Made by a program: the position numbers and the translations under genes. The notes beneath the pieces were generated by a model, which searched no databases, was not told the DNA's origin, and was given only the letters and a program-made list of their open reading frames with translations. Below are positions 24,236 through 38,205 of a stretch of 64,000 bases of DNA, piece by piece. The stretch covers positions 119,282 to 183,281 of the forward strand of contig JAMPIT010000540.1 in NCBI GenBank assembly GCA_026261815.1. Reading direction: 5' to 3'. Every line of letters begins with the position of its first letter. The first letter of the stretch is position 1. The DNA comes from Monarcha castaneiventris obscurior. Its lineage: Eukaryota; Chordata; Aves; Passeriformes; Monarchidae.

Positions 24236-27200
24236 ACTCAACAGGAAAAATGAGATTACCCTGGAACCAAAATGTCTTACTGTAGGTTTGATGTTGGACA
24301 TTTACTTTTTCTGCTGTACAATAATTTAATGATGGTTGATAAAGATGACAAAACAAATCAGATGGTTTTGCATGTAAGGTAAAGAAGAATTCATAATCCT
24401 GAGTATTCCCCTTTCTGCCTTTTACAGTAAATTAAAATAGTCCTGCAGCTGTGGGAACAAGAGCCATAGGGACATTTGCAGATGGAATAAGAGGAACATA
24501 AATCTAGGACTCTGTGGTTAGTGAAATTACTCAAGACAGTGCAGCAGTAAGTCCACTTAACCCTGTGCTCTGCAGAATCCAATACTTCTACCACACAGAG
24601 GATATATTCTTTATGTGTCATTTAAAAAGGAGAAGGCCTGATAATGACCGCCAAAAGAGACTCATTCGCCTTCCAGAAGTGGGAAGTTTTCTTCCACAAG
24701 AAAACTTCAGCAACTAATTTCTTTCTTTGCCCTACTCCTCTCAGTGCTTCAGGCATGACGTGCTATAAGACACAAATATATATCACTTTTCTCTCCCGAA
24801 AATGATTTAAAGATGAGCCTTGACTCTCAAGACATTACACTAGATTGGCATAAAATGTATTTCATCAGCAAATATAAAGATCTTAGTCAAAACAAGCTAA
24901 ATTGGTGAGAGGCATTTCATTCAATTAATCTGGCTTACTATCTGACTGCTCGTGATACAAACTGACAATAACAAATAGTATAAGATGTTTATTTTAAAAA
25001 TCCCCACAAAGCTTTTAAAACTTTGCAAAATATCTCTGTTCTGTCCATCATGACTGTCAAGTTCACTACACTTGCCAAGATTTCTCTCAGCCTTACAGCA
25101 TCAATGATAAGTAGTGGATAATGAAAAAAACTCACTTATTTTTAGCTGCTCAGTCAAATTCTATTTAATCTCTATTGACCAAAAGGCCTTCAGCCACTGG
25201 TAGAAAATTTGCTTGTGAAATTGTCATACCGCTGTTAAGCTCAAAGGTGTTTCTGAAGTGTAGATCTGAGCTCACGGAATGCCTCCTGTTTGTTTGGAAA
25301 ACTTAATGGGAAGCCATGTTATCAGTGAGTCCTCTTGGCCCCAGGCAATGATACTCATTTGTAAAAGTCACTGACTGTTTCTGTCGTTTGGTAAGGAAAG
25401 TAAATGTTCTGTGCCACAGTAAAACATATCTAGTGGGAATGGACTTTGTGAAGCTAAAGCAGGAATATGATTCTTAAAAATAAGATCCTCTTTGGTTAAA
25501 TTACCACGCTTGTTGAATAAGCAGCCTTTACCATAAAACCACAGAAATATTCCCTGGCTTTCCCATAATGATCTCAATTTGAAATGCCCAATACAGAGCT
25601 ACAAGGTCATCTTTATGCTGTTAGAAATATTTTCTGGCCACTAAATGTGGAATCAGAATTACATAACTTATGTTAAGTTAGCTACCTTAAAAAATTGGTA
25701 TAAATGACCATGAGTCTAATATTCTCTAAATATAACAATAATAAAAAAAATGCCATTATCTTGTGAAAGTGACAGCATAACAAATAAAATACATAAACTC
25801 TAATATGATTCGGATGACTTACAAATGCAGCTCAACTATAGTCTTTTTAAAACACTTTGGAAGATAAATAAGTCACAGGGCTCCGAAAATTATGTCAAAA
25901 CTCTCATAACAACTGCATCTAGTCTCATCATTAAAAGCCTGTGGTTTCAAAAGAGGCAGAAGGATCATAAAAAGAGCCTGAGGTTGTTTCACAACATTCA
26001 TACAAAAACCAGCAAACCTGTCACAGCAATCAGCCCCAAAAGCTATTAGCGTGTTGTTCTCCTCTGGACTCATGAGATTACTGTTACCTGAAACAGTCAG
26101 ACTGGGCAACTTATAATATTTGTGTGACAGAGACCATAGCTCTAGGTCTCAGTCTGTCTTGTGCATGGTCTCTGAACATCGTTATTCAAATGATGGCCAA
26201 AATCCCAGACAACAGTGTCAGACTTCCCTTCAAAATAATATCAAACTAGAAATGCATGTAAAATACTCTCTGGTAAAATGGAAACAAATAATATTCATAC
26301 ATAGATCAAACTGGAATTTTGATCTTTGCATGAATAGTTTTTCTGCCCAGTAAAAACATTGTCATAAACATTTTCTAAATTAGCAAAAATTTCAAGACAC
26401 TGTTGCTGCCAATTTGATATGTCTGCAAAGTCACCTAACAAGGATGCATAACAATACTAAATCATGCAAATTCCACCAAAATGTTAGCATACATAGCAAG
26501 AATTGTAGAACAAGACTCGACAAGTGTCAAAGACTATTATTATTAGACAGGGATTCACAACTGAGTCTTGTTAACATATGCAAAATCTTACAACCCTAGG
26601 CAAATGTTATCAACACATAACTTTTTAAATATACAAACCATTGAATTGCATGGCTTACTGTGGCATAATTTCAAAAAATATTGTCCAAGGTTATTCCTCA
26701 TGAGAATGTATGATTTAAAAATGAGATTTTTAAAGGGATTTTTTCTAGCTAAACTGCCTACTAGCATTTCGAAAAGGAGACTCATCTATCAGAAGACTAA
26801 TAGATTTTTCCCATAAATAAGAAAGTTTTAGTGAATACTGCTGTAAGGCCTAAAGCAAATAAAATACACAATTGCATGAGATGACACCTTTTAAGAACTA
26901 AATGATAATGCAAAGGTCACGCTTAAGACTGAAAAACATGCAGGTTAACCCCTTACTATTTTCAAAGCATGAAGTTTAAAGAAAAAGCCCTTGTCTTTAG
27001 AATTAGTATATTAATTTTAAAATGATCATCTGTTATTCAAAGCTGAGAACATTCATGAAAGCTGTATGATATGCAGCATTTAATAGTAAGATGAAACTGA
27101 AGGAGCCATAAACAATATTGAAATTCCTGTTCAAACAGACAAAGGGATATGTCCATTAAAGTAGGGTAAATAATCCTGTTTCCCTAAAGTTCTGGACGAC

Positions 27201-28390
27201 TTGTAGGTACTAAGATACTCAATATCTCAATTACATTTCTAGTCTAAAAATGGTGACAATACAAAATCTGGAAGGGCAAAAAAAAATAGTTCATTGTAAA
27301 CTATATTTCTCAATTACCCATATAAATCAAATATGTTAATTTTTCATGAGCACTAAATTAATTTTGAATGTGATATCTGCTTCCAATGAATGCTGTACAC
27401 ATGTCCCTTGAGATCTACCACCCAAATACTGCATATCAACAAGTGAGAACATTTTGAGGAGCTAGTAAGTAAAGTAATAAATCTCTATGCCATTTAGCAT
27501 GTGAGATGAAACAGAATAATGGTCTATGGTGATGCTGAAAAGAATCCATAAACTATCTATAATTCAGCAATGTAACAGCAGGAATAGCTAAAGCAGGATT
27601 TTCAAAAGAAAGCAATTCAATATTTTCCTATTTAAGACAGAGGAAACATATGAAAGATAGAAAGAAAAGGAAGAAGTTAATCTTCAGAAAAATGCATGTG
27701 TGACAGATGGGAACATTTAAAATGTGAGAAAACTTGTCAGGCAGAAAGTAAATTCATCTCCCATGTTGAAGGAATGAGGAATGTTGCAAAAGAGAAAAAA
27801 AGTTATTTGAAGCTCTTATACTTTTAAAGCTTCTGTAGTAAAAGCAAGAAAGTTTGAGAAAATGTGATGGCTATATTTCAAGTTGTTAAGCATATGCTGG
27901 GTGAACTTTGCAACCTTAAAATAATGTTCTAAAAATGAGAAAAAACCACTCAGTATGTAACTCCCACAAACACAGCTCACCAAAACACCCACACTGTGTT
28001 TTTTCATCAGACACATTGCTTACAGCTCCTGTTCTGGTGGAAAGAAACAGAGATTTATACTATTTCTTAATGGCAGAACATTGGGCAATGGTGTTTTACT
28101 AGCCAAGATGGCTGCTTGTGGGCTTTTTTAAGTGCTTTAGGAAGGTCTTTTTGTTCTCCAATAGCTTATTGCCCGTAGAAGCTTGCAGCAATGCTTGCAG
28201 AAAAAATAGAACCATATAGTAATCAGAATATCAAGTATAATACAGTTTTAATTACAGAAGAACAGTGGTGAAAAATAAATAGAATTATTTTAAAAGTTTT
28301 TTTTAAACTAGATTTTACTATGTTTTGGTTTTAATCTTACATAGTCAAAATATGTCCATTGATGTGGTGGGTTTTTTATTATGCTCTATT
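24236..28390. other. Unrecognised AT-rich DNA
   Basis: No repeat or gene recognised. Open frames of 60-82 codons here lack domain signatures and splice context. Confidence 0.6.
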
Positions 28391-28515
28391 ATAGAATCAC
28401 AGAATGGTTTGGGCTGGAAGGGACCTTAAAGACCATCTAGTCCCACCTCTCTGCCATGGGCAGGGACACCTTCCACTAGACTGACCAGATTGCTTAAAGC
28501 CCCATCCAGCCTGGT
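28391..28515 (-). mobile_element. CR1 LINE 3' tail
   Basis: The plus strand reads ATAGAATCACAGAATGG, then GGGCTGGAAGGGACCTTAAAG, CCATGGGCAGGGACACCTTCCACTAG and AAGCCCCATCCAGCCTGG. This is the reverse complement of the last ~120 bases of an avian CR1. It is severely 5'-truncated and non-coding, and little diverged. Confidence 0.93.
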
Positions 28516-31500
28516 GTCTATGTCAATGACCAAGACAGAGAGCACAGAAAGTAATGTGAGGGTTTATCTCTCAGTCGTGGGTTGGAGCACTGAAAGCAAA
28601 AGACCCCAAGCTCTATGTGAGTATAGTTGCATGGAACTGTGATGGTGATGACTGTAATTCTTCCTCAGATACATAACCACAGTACAGAGAGCTCTAGCGA
28701 AACAGGCAACTTTTGTTCACACGGTATAAATTGAGAAAAGACAAAAGAGGATGATAAATTAGGTATAATCTTTAACAGGGGGTTGTGATACCCAAGACTA
28801 GCTGCGCTATACTTCTAGCATGCAAACAAGCTCATTCAGTATTTCCTACTTGTCAAACTTATTCCCCCTGTTATAGAGGTTGCTGATCTTCCATGGCTGA
28901 GAAACGTGGAGGTTCTGTACCTCGAGAAACAGTGAAGGCACTAATGTATGAAAGATTTTCAAGAAAAATTCTGCAACTGAGCATGAAGTTATTGCTTTTA
29001 CTTAAGTTGTGCTCAACAGCAGAAATACAGAACAAAGTGAACACAGTATTTACACTAACACCAGTGTAATGCATAGATATTTTATTGTACACAACTGTAT
29101 CTGCATTGTCCAAGCTAATTGCATCATTATTGTTGCAATGAAAAACATGATCAACTTATGACAGGGTGAATAAAAGGGTGAATGACAGAAAAGAACAGAT
29201 TAATGTTTAGCAGAGAAGGGTGTTTAATGACCAGAGAAGGAGCGCTCCAAAACAATGGAGAAATAAGTGATGGATAGTTTTGCAGGACTGTAGAAGAAAA
29301 TCAGAAATGATAAATTAATGGACATGGCTGCTAAGGATTTTGCATCCTAGCAAGGATACTTGTCATTCCCAGTAGATCATAGAGTTTTCTAATGGCCCAT
29401 AATTCTCTCAATGAAATTTAAGACACTGGTATCCTAAATAACTCTCTGCCTAAAGAATATTAGAATAGGGGAAATAAAGTTCTCATAGAGCTCATGACAG
29501 CTCCTCAAAGGGAGGGAGGTAAGAAGAAGCAGAAGAAATGAAGAGTTTTTTCCAGGAGTGGGAGAATGAGAGAGCTTAGGAAAGGGAGAGGGAAAACATG
29601 CACAACTTCTCATGGGAGGAAGACCCAGAAAATTTTGCAATAAACTGATCCAGGTTCCCAAATTCAAAAGGCAAAGAGACAAAAAAGAAATTCCGTGAAA
29701 GTTGGACTGAGAATTCTAGAAAATGCTGAATAGACTCAGAAAATACAGGGTGGAAAATGTCTGCTAGCAGTCTTGCATAGCAGACTATAAAAGAACAGAG
29801 GGGAAGAGGGGTTGAAGCTCTAGTCAGGAAAACAAACATGAGAATTCAAAGGATCCTATCAATAAAGTATGGGAAGCAAGCACATAAGGAGTCATTGGGA
29901 AAGTAATAGACCAGCAGGCAAGATGTGCACTGTGCATGCCTAGCAGGAGCAGCAGTCTGCTCTCTTACCATTGTCACTGGTTAATGACTTGGCTGTGCAG
30001 CTCTCCTCAGCTCTCGGAGAGAGACCCTACTGATCACAGATTTCGTAACTGGAAATGCCAGACTTATAGCTATGTTTGACAGCTGGGGAAAAATCTACTG
30101 CTCTGGAAATAATGGGTCAGGGATTTGGAATTAAAAATTAAGGACCTGATCCAGTTCCAATGCATTTTCAGAAACATATTTCAAAGTTCAATTCCCCAAA
30201 ATTATCAGTGTGAAAGGGAAATAATCCTATTTTCTTCATTATGTCTCCCATTCTTCATTATGTAAAATGAAGTAACAGTTAATTTTTCAACTTAAAAGAT
30301 ACTCTGAAATTTTACAGTGCAGAATGAACTTAACTCAGAGCTCATGAAAAAGAAAATTCTATAGATTTATTACAGCTTTTTACTTTCATAGTTACCATTA
30401 TGCTGAAACTTAAATAAAATACTGCTATGTTCCTTTTTGTGCTACATTTACATGTCTTGCTTCCATGCAGTGCATCACAGCACTAAAAATGTATCTCCTT
30501 AAAGTTCTAAGAATATTTGTATTATTTCATTGTGGACTGTGCAGTAATCTTAGGATCTGAGCTGCTTGCCTGATATCAGTTACTGCTCTGACTTCATTTC
30601 TCAACCCGCATATTAGTCTTCCCCCTAGAATTTCTCCCTTGAAAGCCTCAGGTTGAGTTATAGAAGAGTAGCAGCCATAAGTAAAAAATAGGAAAAAAAA
30701 AAGAAAAAAATCTCAACAATAAACACACACTTAGGAATAAAAAACACCCAGAATTTTTGTCCCATGTGCTTTTGTCGGAACTGCCAGAAAGGAGGGCTAG
30801 ATTGCCTCCATATAGCAAACAATTTTCTTCAAATACAATAAAAGTTTTTTGCAGTTAGTTATCCATGAACTCTGCAATGGAATACTTTTCCACATTAAAT
30901 TACTTATTTGCTAAAACTTGAACACAAAGGAAATTTACTATATCTTTGGTTTAAAAATAAAATAATCAAACACTCATTAGATAAGACACAGGCACTTGTT
31001 ATTGTGCCTTGTTAAGGGCACTTATAAAAGGATGTTACTGTAAAATAACATCCCTTTCCTCTGAATTTATTTCATTTCAATGTTATTATTATTATTCATT
31101 ATTTATTTTTTTTCATTGCAATATGTTTTTCAAAATGTTCTTATTTTATTCTGGACCCTCATAAATGAAAAATTTGAACGTGAATTTTTCTTACTTTCTG
31201 AAATAGCTTTAGCATTTTAATTTGTCTTTATAATCAGAAAATGCCTTTTCCATCAGGCAATGTGCATTAGATCAGCTGGTGGGCTGTTTTATTTCTACAG
31301 AAAATATTAAATGTCCTCAGCCAATACATTGGTATATTTACAAAAACTCTCACTTTGTTATGCAATATAAATAAGCTTAAATAAGCACAAATTTAGTAAT
31401 ATATATTAGCTTTCTAGGATGCTTCCACATATTGACAATTGATTACTTTTGGACTGGTCAGTATGATTAGAAATAAAGATTAGGAAACTGAGACAAGAGA

Positions 31501-32068
31501 AAATATGGTCTGCATGAGAATTTTGAAAATATCTCAGGGGTGTTTGAGCCATATGCAATTTACTTTCAAACTACTTTTGACCATTGTTAAACTAGAGTGA
31601 TATTTAAGAAAAATAAGAAACTGAATGAACAATATTTTGACCAAGGCAAGATTTCTAAGAGCTACTTAGTTTCCGTAATTTCTGCATTTTGATTTGGGTT
31701 GAGTATAACCAGGAAATTGTGTAGGAGCTCACAGTGGACTCAGTTTTATCGTTGCAACTCAGGGAGCTGCTGTGCTTCCATTTGATTTTTCCAGGAGGAA
31801 GTTAAAAGATACTTCCACATTCACCCTGGGAAATATAAAGTACTATAAATTTCTCTTGCTTTCCTTGGAAATGGAGAGCAGACACCTGCTCACTGGATCC
31901 AGCTGTCTATGCAGTGCTTCTGATTCTAGAAAGTTAATGCCTGCTTTTAACAATTTGTACAGCAAGTTAGTGGGTGAATATTTACTAACTAGATTCTTGA
32001 TTCATTTAAAGAGCAAACCTCGAAAAATCAAATAATGTATTTTTCCATCTTCTTCCTCAGCACAACCC
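28516..32068. other. Unrecognised DNA
   Basis: No gene recognised. The 350 bases after the CR1 tail look less AT-rich but match nothing I know. A short imperfect tandem, TTCTTCATTATGT twice, lies at about 30234-30262. Purine-rich sequence fills about 29480-29840. Confidence 0.55.
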
Positions 32069-32914
32069 TGTTAGAAAATATGAGATACTGAAATGCTGAA
32101 GGTCAATGACTGAAACAGTTGGCCATTTGCAAAAGCATCAGGCGCTTTCTGAGGCCAGGTTTGCACCCCCCAGCTGAAGTGGGGGAGGAGGGGAGATTTT
32201 GGATGTGTGGTGGCAAAACCTCTGACCTGCATACGAATAGCCCATGTGCAGAGGGGTTGAGCACCCACCACAGGATGGCCATAACAAACCAACATTTTTT
32301 TAGCAGCGGGCAGCAGTTTTGAGCCAGATACAGGAAAAGGCTGATAAGAAGCAGATCCCGATAGGTGGGATAGTGCTTTGTATCATGGCAGTGTCCTCCC
32401 ATACACAACTGGCTCACATGAAAAAATCCCCCACCCCCACATCGTGGGGAAGGTATTGGGACATTCACATTCAAAAATAGAATGAAACTCTTCATGCTCC
32501 TTCTGATAGGGTATAACTGGCTGAACTACACCAGTATGTCTTAGAAGAGGTCATAAACCACCAAAAAAAACCCCAAAGTGTGCCCAGATTAATTTCTGGG
32601 GCCTTACATCAGCCAGTGTACAACTCCCCCACCGAAGGGAGGTACCTGAATGTATATTTACCCACTGAACTTTGTGAGTCATGGGCTTCCCACACTAGCA
32701 AGACACTTTGGACGTATTGTTGCATTTCTACAGATAATAACCAAAATGGCTACATAACTCCTTTCTGTTGCAACTAAATATTTCTAAGGTAAACCTGCTA
32801 CAGATACATATATTTATAAACACTGGTCATTCAGTGTCATTTCAGCCTAATCTGCCCCAAGGGATCTATTAAGAAGAACGTCAGCTGCCTTTGCTTTTGG
32901 GGCAGTTTGTAACA
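32069..32914 (-). mobile_element. Older dispersed LTR-like repeat (copy 1)
   Basis: The reverse complement of this interval aligns by eye with 56642-58134 on the plus strand, once the young LTR nested in that copy is removed. Shared words in order include AATAGATCCCTTGGGG, GACCAGTGTTTAT, CATTTTGGTTATTATCT, GGGAAGCCCA, CCAGTTGTGTA.GGGAGGACA, a TCTGGCTCAAAAC segment, and CTGATGCTTTTGCAAATG. The ends here are TGTTAG at 32069 and TTGTAACA at 32914, giving a short TGTTA/TAACA inverted terminus. This suggests an LTR of an old endogenous retrovirus, but I saw no target duplication. Compared with copy 2 it lacks about 110 bases between its first and second thirds. Open frames across it (for example 32103-32495) are shadows. 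Strand is set relative to copy 2. Confidence 0.75.
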
Positions 32915-35900
32915 GAAGCCCCAGCCAGAAACTTTTCTTTATGTTTATGATTCTTCCATGCCTATATTTTTAGTTCTCCAACAGAAAGTGGATGTTGTCT
33001 GTATGTGCTTGTTACCACATTCATAGTATGTATAAACCCTTCACAGTTTCAAGCACACACTCATAAAGGAAATTGAATCTCTCAACTTACTAACTTACAA
33101 TGATTTCAGTTTCCAGTTCCTTAGTAAAATTCATATTCTGTAGTGGGGCTGCTTAGTTAGCCAGTAGGAACTGCTGATACAGGCATGAATCCTGTATATT
33201 TTAACTGTGGCGGATTTATTATAGAACTTGCCTACACTCCAGAAGTGTAACTTAGAAAAGTTCAAGAATTTGGTAAACAGGGAAGAAAATCAGTTGACAT
33301 TACTTTTCAGTCGAAAATGTTTTGAGGTTTGTTTTTTTTTTTTTTTAAAGGCAAAACCAGTATTGTAAATCTTAAAATTAAAAAGAGTTTAGGTTGAGAA
33401 ACATTCAAAGGAACTTAACAGGCTACAGCACTTAGATGGGAAGGAAATAGACGTTCTCCAAAGTGATACCCAAGTGATTTGTATCACTGCTATGTGGCAT
33501 ATGTGTTACACTCCGTTTGTGTGCGGTTCTACAGTAAAAATTGCATTAATAGTAAGACTTACAAAATACATGCAATTGACTGTGGGTTTGCTGCCTCCCC
33601 TATATGAAAGCAATTAAAACATAATGGTAAAATTTCCACATTACTCCTACACAAAAGCAATTTGAACAATTATTGCAAGCTAGCTTTCAAAGAAACCTTT
33701 GTAGCAGAAGGTAATTTTGCATGAATTATAGAGCTGTAGTGGTAGTCCACATTGACTATAAATTAGGCGCTTTTTTCTAATTAAATAGGAAAAGAGGAAA
33801 GAAATGATACCACAAAACCCCCTTGGATACTTCACTGAGCCCACAGCCCCTAGGTATTAGAGGGAAGGCCAAAATTCAGCAAGGTTCATTTATATTTGCA
33901 ATTTAACCATATTTGACCTCTGAAATTGGGTTTCTGTCTTTCTTGTTCCACAGTGAGCAACATCACATAACAAAGGAAGGAAAAATACAGCGGTGAAGCT
34001 CTCTCAAAGCACATCATAACCCAAAATAAACTGTAGTAAAAGACACCACATCATATCCAAAAGAACTACTGCAGAAAAGGTCCTGCTTAGCTATGTAGTA
34101 CCTAAGCCCGAACTGGGAGAGTCAGTTCTAATTGGAGAGCTGTAATCACTGTTTAGCTCTGAAACACATGCTCATTTTATGTGTATTTCCTGGCATTGTG
34201 GTGTCTTTGGTTGCAGAGCAGCTTTTAAGAAGCACTGAAGACCCTTAATTTAGACTAGTTATCTGTATCCACACAGCAACCCTGCTGGTGTGAACTTTCA
34301 GGATAAAAGAAGAGAAGGGAAAAGACAGAAGTGAGGTAGATTGCTTTCTACTGAAACCACAGCCCACAGATTTTTTTTAACACCTCACTTTAACCTCATT
34401 TAAGAAATCTGTATTCTGCTAAACCACAGCATTCTTTTTTCTCAAACAGCTTACTACAACTAAGACAATATATTTCAAAACATTAAGTCCAGTTAACTAG
34501 CAATTACGAAATCTTTGATTAATCTCCACTGCTGTGATACCTGATTAACTAGTTTTGAAGGCTGAAGCAGCTCTTTTTAGTGTATTTTATTTTTCTCTAA
34601 TGGTAGATTTTGTTATGTGGCATGAAACATATGTAGAATACATCAGGGTTATTTGCATTTAAATCCCTTGAAGAGATCCTCATAAAATTTTACAATTTTT
34701 TTTTCTGTGTTAGGAATTGTTTCTAAACATAAAAAAAGGCATTTCTTTACCCACAGAACAATAATTGTGTTCATTTTCCTTCTACCATGCAATTAAAACA
34801 GGTTATTATCCAATCAATACCCATTTCACAAAATGCATTCCTCCAATGTCTCTTTTGTCCTCCCCATCTAACAAGCCTAACCTGTATATTTATTCTGCTG
34901 GTGCCTCTGCAGTAAAAAAGCAAAAGTCTAAACCAAACCAAAGCTCAGGCTCAATCTCTTAAGCACAGCTGCATGTTGAAAATGAACAGAGCATATGCCA
35001 ATCTGTCTCAAATACCAAAGAGCTTTGCAGTCTTTACAGGGATGTTAGGATGAAATACCTACATGTAGAACTTTATAATTTTAGCAGTAATATGGAGATA
35101 TGAGGAAGAATTTGAACTTGTAATCAAACCCACTATGAAGTCTACTACTCATTTTGTTATTTCCACAGAGCTTTTTATTAGTATTTACAGGAAATCTGCT
35201 ATTTTTCCATCTCACATTTATTTCTCTTCTTTGCTTGAAATTAATCATCTTATTGCAAAAGGTAAAGAAAGTCAGGCAACTCTTTGATAAAAATGACAAT
35301 AACTGTTCATGGAATACTTCACCCTGTGTGCTCTTCCTCCTTTTCTTTCTCCCTACCATCTCTCTTGTGAGGAGTCCTGGAATAAAGACTTTGAAAAGAA
35401 TACTTGAAAGGCACTGAGGTGGGGTACATGGACCTGCACTGAAGAAATACAGGTATCTGTAAGAAACTTCATGAAAGAGGCGTGAGAGGAAGATCCGCAA
35501 CAGAAGAAAAATCGTGCTAGCTGGGAAAGACAGAAATGAGAGGAACCAACAATTAGTTAAATGCCAGTCTGAAAGTGAAAATGTGAACTTTCCATTCACA
35601 GAGGGAAAAGGGAGAACAAAAAATAAGTCTAAGGAGTAGGGCTTGGTCAAGGCTATTGACACAGTAAGTTATTTTGTGGTAGCATTTATAATAGCTCAAA
35701 GTAAAAGGAGATAGAAAGGAAGAAGTGTAAACAGTCAAAGAGAAATATAGATAAGCTTTTTGGTGGAAATGGAGAGAAGTGGATAATGTCTAAATGCACT
35801 CTAGAGAAAAATAATGAGAAAAGTCTGGGCATTTCCTTCTTTCTCTTTACCTACTGATTTCAGTTATTTCAGACCTCATGATGTGTGAGCACAAAGTGAT

Positions 35901-37961
35901 TACAGTCCTAGCTAATAAACACTGAAAATTCAGAGTCCAAGCACCGGCTAAGGATAAAATAAATTGCATAGAAATTTCTAAAACATGAGAATAGACTGAT
36001 TACCCAAGAGAAATACAGCAAAGCCCATATAATTGTGGTATCATATACAATTTTACTCAGCACTTGTGTTTTTTGTGGTCATTTTGGTTTCAAAAAGAGT
36101 TGCATTGATCAAGTTAAGTAATAGATCCCGCAAGTCTTCAATGTATGTTTATATAGTGACATAAGCTTTTCTTACTGTCATTTAAAATATTTCAGTAGTC
36201 TGCATAAGTAAATGTTGCTGTACGAATTATGAGTGAGCATTGATCTTCTTTTCCTACTTTAAGGGAAGCCATTTATTTACATTTTTAATGAGGAAACTAT
36301 GAGCTTACAGAAGCCCAAACTACTCTTTGATTGTTTACCAGTGCCATAAAAATGGCTCATAGGTATTTAATATGATGAAAGATATATCCTTCAGTGTGCT
36401 AAAATTGGTGCTTGTTTTGCTTAGGTGGCAAATATTACAGGAAAACAGATCATTTCTCATCCCTAGAGTTTTTGTTATAAGCCATTACCCAAACCTTCTT
36501 CCTTTGATGCATTTCTGATATTTATATTTAGCATCTTCATCTACTTTGAGATGTTTTCCCTGTTTACCCAGAGGAGAAAACACAAAACTTCTTTTGCAAA
36601 TTTAAAAATCTCTTTGTTGATTGAAAATTGTCTTCTCATCTTCAGATATATACCTTGTGCTGTGCATATGCACATTTAGATAATTTCACAGGAACGAAGC
36701 TGTGAATCATCATGAAGGACATATTTTTTCACTTTGTGATATTTAAGTTAATTTTTTTTAAACTTAGAAAATATCAGAATATTTAAACAAAACATTTTCT
36801 TGAGGGAACATATCAGGTACCATAAAAGAAATCAAGGGATTTTTTTTCTGATAAAGAAGTGCAGAAAGCCATGAACACAAGAACAATGATCCTTTTTGCT
36901 AGAGATGCTGATCCTAGTATACAGTCTGCAGTTCTATTGTGCAAGCCTTAGCTATGCTAGAGGAGGAATTACCCTGTATGTTTTCAGCCATGATTCCACA
37001 GGCTCTGTCTTCACCCTTAAGCACAGTGCAAGTTCCTTTGAAACTCTGAAATTCTTTTTTTCAGAAAAAGAAATTAGTTTTCTGTCCAGCTTTACTGGGG
37101 ACTTGGAGGTATCCAGCTCATATCTTCTTCCTCAGTTTCTGTGTTTGGCCACCACTAGCAAAATCTGCTGTCTTAAAAGAGCATGTGGCCTTCTGTCAGA
37201 GCTCAAGTGAACAAAGACTAGAAGTGTGGTTTGGTCCAATCAGTTCTTGAAAAATGTCTGAAAAAAAACCAGACAACTTCACTTTCATGCGGGGGTGCAT
37301 AATGATCTTACAGATCATTTCAAATCCACTCCACCACTGTGGTGTTGCAGAAGTACAGAAAAAATGCATGCTGTTTTTATTCATCTTTGTTAAAGATTCT
37401 GCATAATACAGAGGAAGAAAATAGAATGAAAAGTCCTATTCACTGGAAAAATAAACTGTCAAAACTGTTGAAAAATGGTTTAGCAGGGGAAGCATGAAAC
37501 ACCAATTTGGTTTGAGACTTTAATAGTATTAAGGAATGACTTTCACTTCCTAAAAAGTATCAGTTCTGTGGCCTTAGTCACACTTGGAGAATGGGGTAAT
37601 CAATAAATAAGTAACAAGACTGAGAGAAAACATGATGAAAGCCAGTAACCAGAAAATTATATACTATGAGACTGACCTGTGTTCAGTGTAACTCATCTGA
37701 AAACAGAAGGGAAAGTGATCTGAGTGATTTAGACTTGCAAAATGTCTCAGGAAGTCTTGTATTACCTGGCTTTGATATTTTTACATATTCAAACCACAAA
37801 TAAAACCAAGTAAAACTTGTATAGACCATTGAAAAGCTTTGGAAACTCTAGGCTGAGGATATACATTAATCAATATAGGGAAAAGATGTGTATATTTCTA
37901 ATGCAGCTCAAGAAATATTAAAATAAAAGTCTTGCAATTATATTTGATAGGCCATATATTT
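32915..37961. other. Unrecognised AT-rich DNA
   Basis: No gene or repeat recognised apart from T15 at 33332-33346. A minus-strand open frame of 193 codons at 35081-35662 is long for chance but has a low-complexity, Phe/Leu/Ser-rich composition, no recognisable domain and no signs of expression. Confidence 0.5.
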
Positions 37962-38018
37962 ACAGAATAATACAGGTTGGAAGGAGCTCTGGACTGCACA
38001 CTTCAAGCAGGGTGGTAT
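37962..38018 (-). mobile_element. CR1 LINE 3' tail, short and degraded
   Basis: The plus strand reads ACAGAATAATACAGGTTGGAAGGAGCTCTGGA, then a TTCAAGCAGGGTGG segment. This resembles the reverse-complemented CR1 3' terminus (AGAATCATAGAATGGTTTGGGTTGGAAGGGACC, then CTGCTCAAGCAGGGT). It is only about 57 bp with several mismatches. Confidence 0.6.
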
Positions 38019-38205
38019 AGATAACTTGTATGTGCTCTCTTTAAAATTGCACTGGCAAGAGCTCTGGGATGTCTCCCAGCAAAATAAAGTTTGAATTGTG
38101 GCAACAAAGCAAAAGCTTGGGTCTTACTGACACAACGTACTCACAAATTGCCAGTCTTGAGCACTAGTTAGCAGATTAGCTCTGTGCATTTTGTTCCTGC
38201 TGCAG

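Noticed and set aside
32071..32495. Open frames of 67-130 codons on both strands
   Set aside because: They lie entirely inside the older dispersed repeat, whose second copy does not keep these frames.
35081..35662. Minus-strand open frame of 193 codons
   Set aside because: Phe/Leu/Ser/Lys-rich low-complexity composition, no recognisable domain, overlapping open frames on the other strand, no splice or promoter context. Treated as chance.
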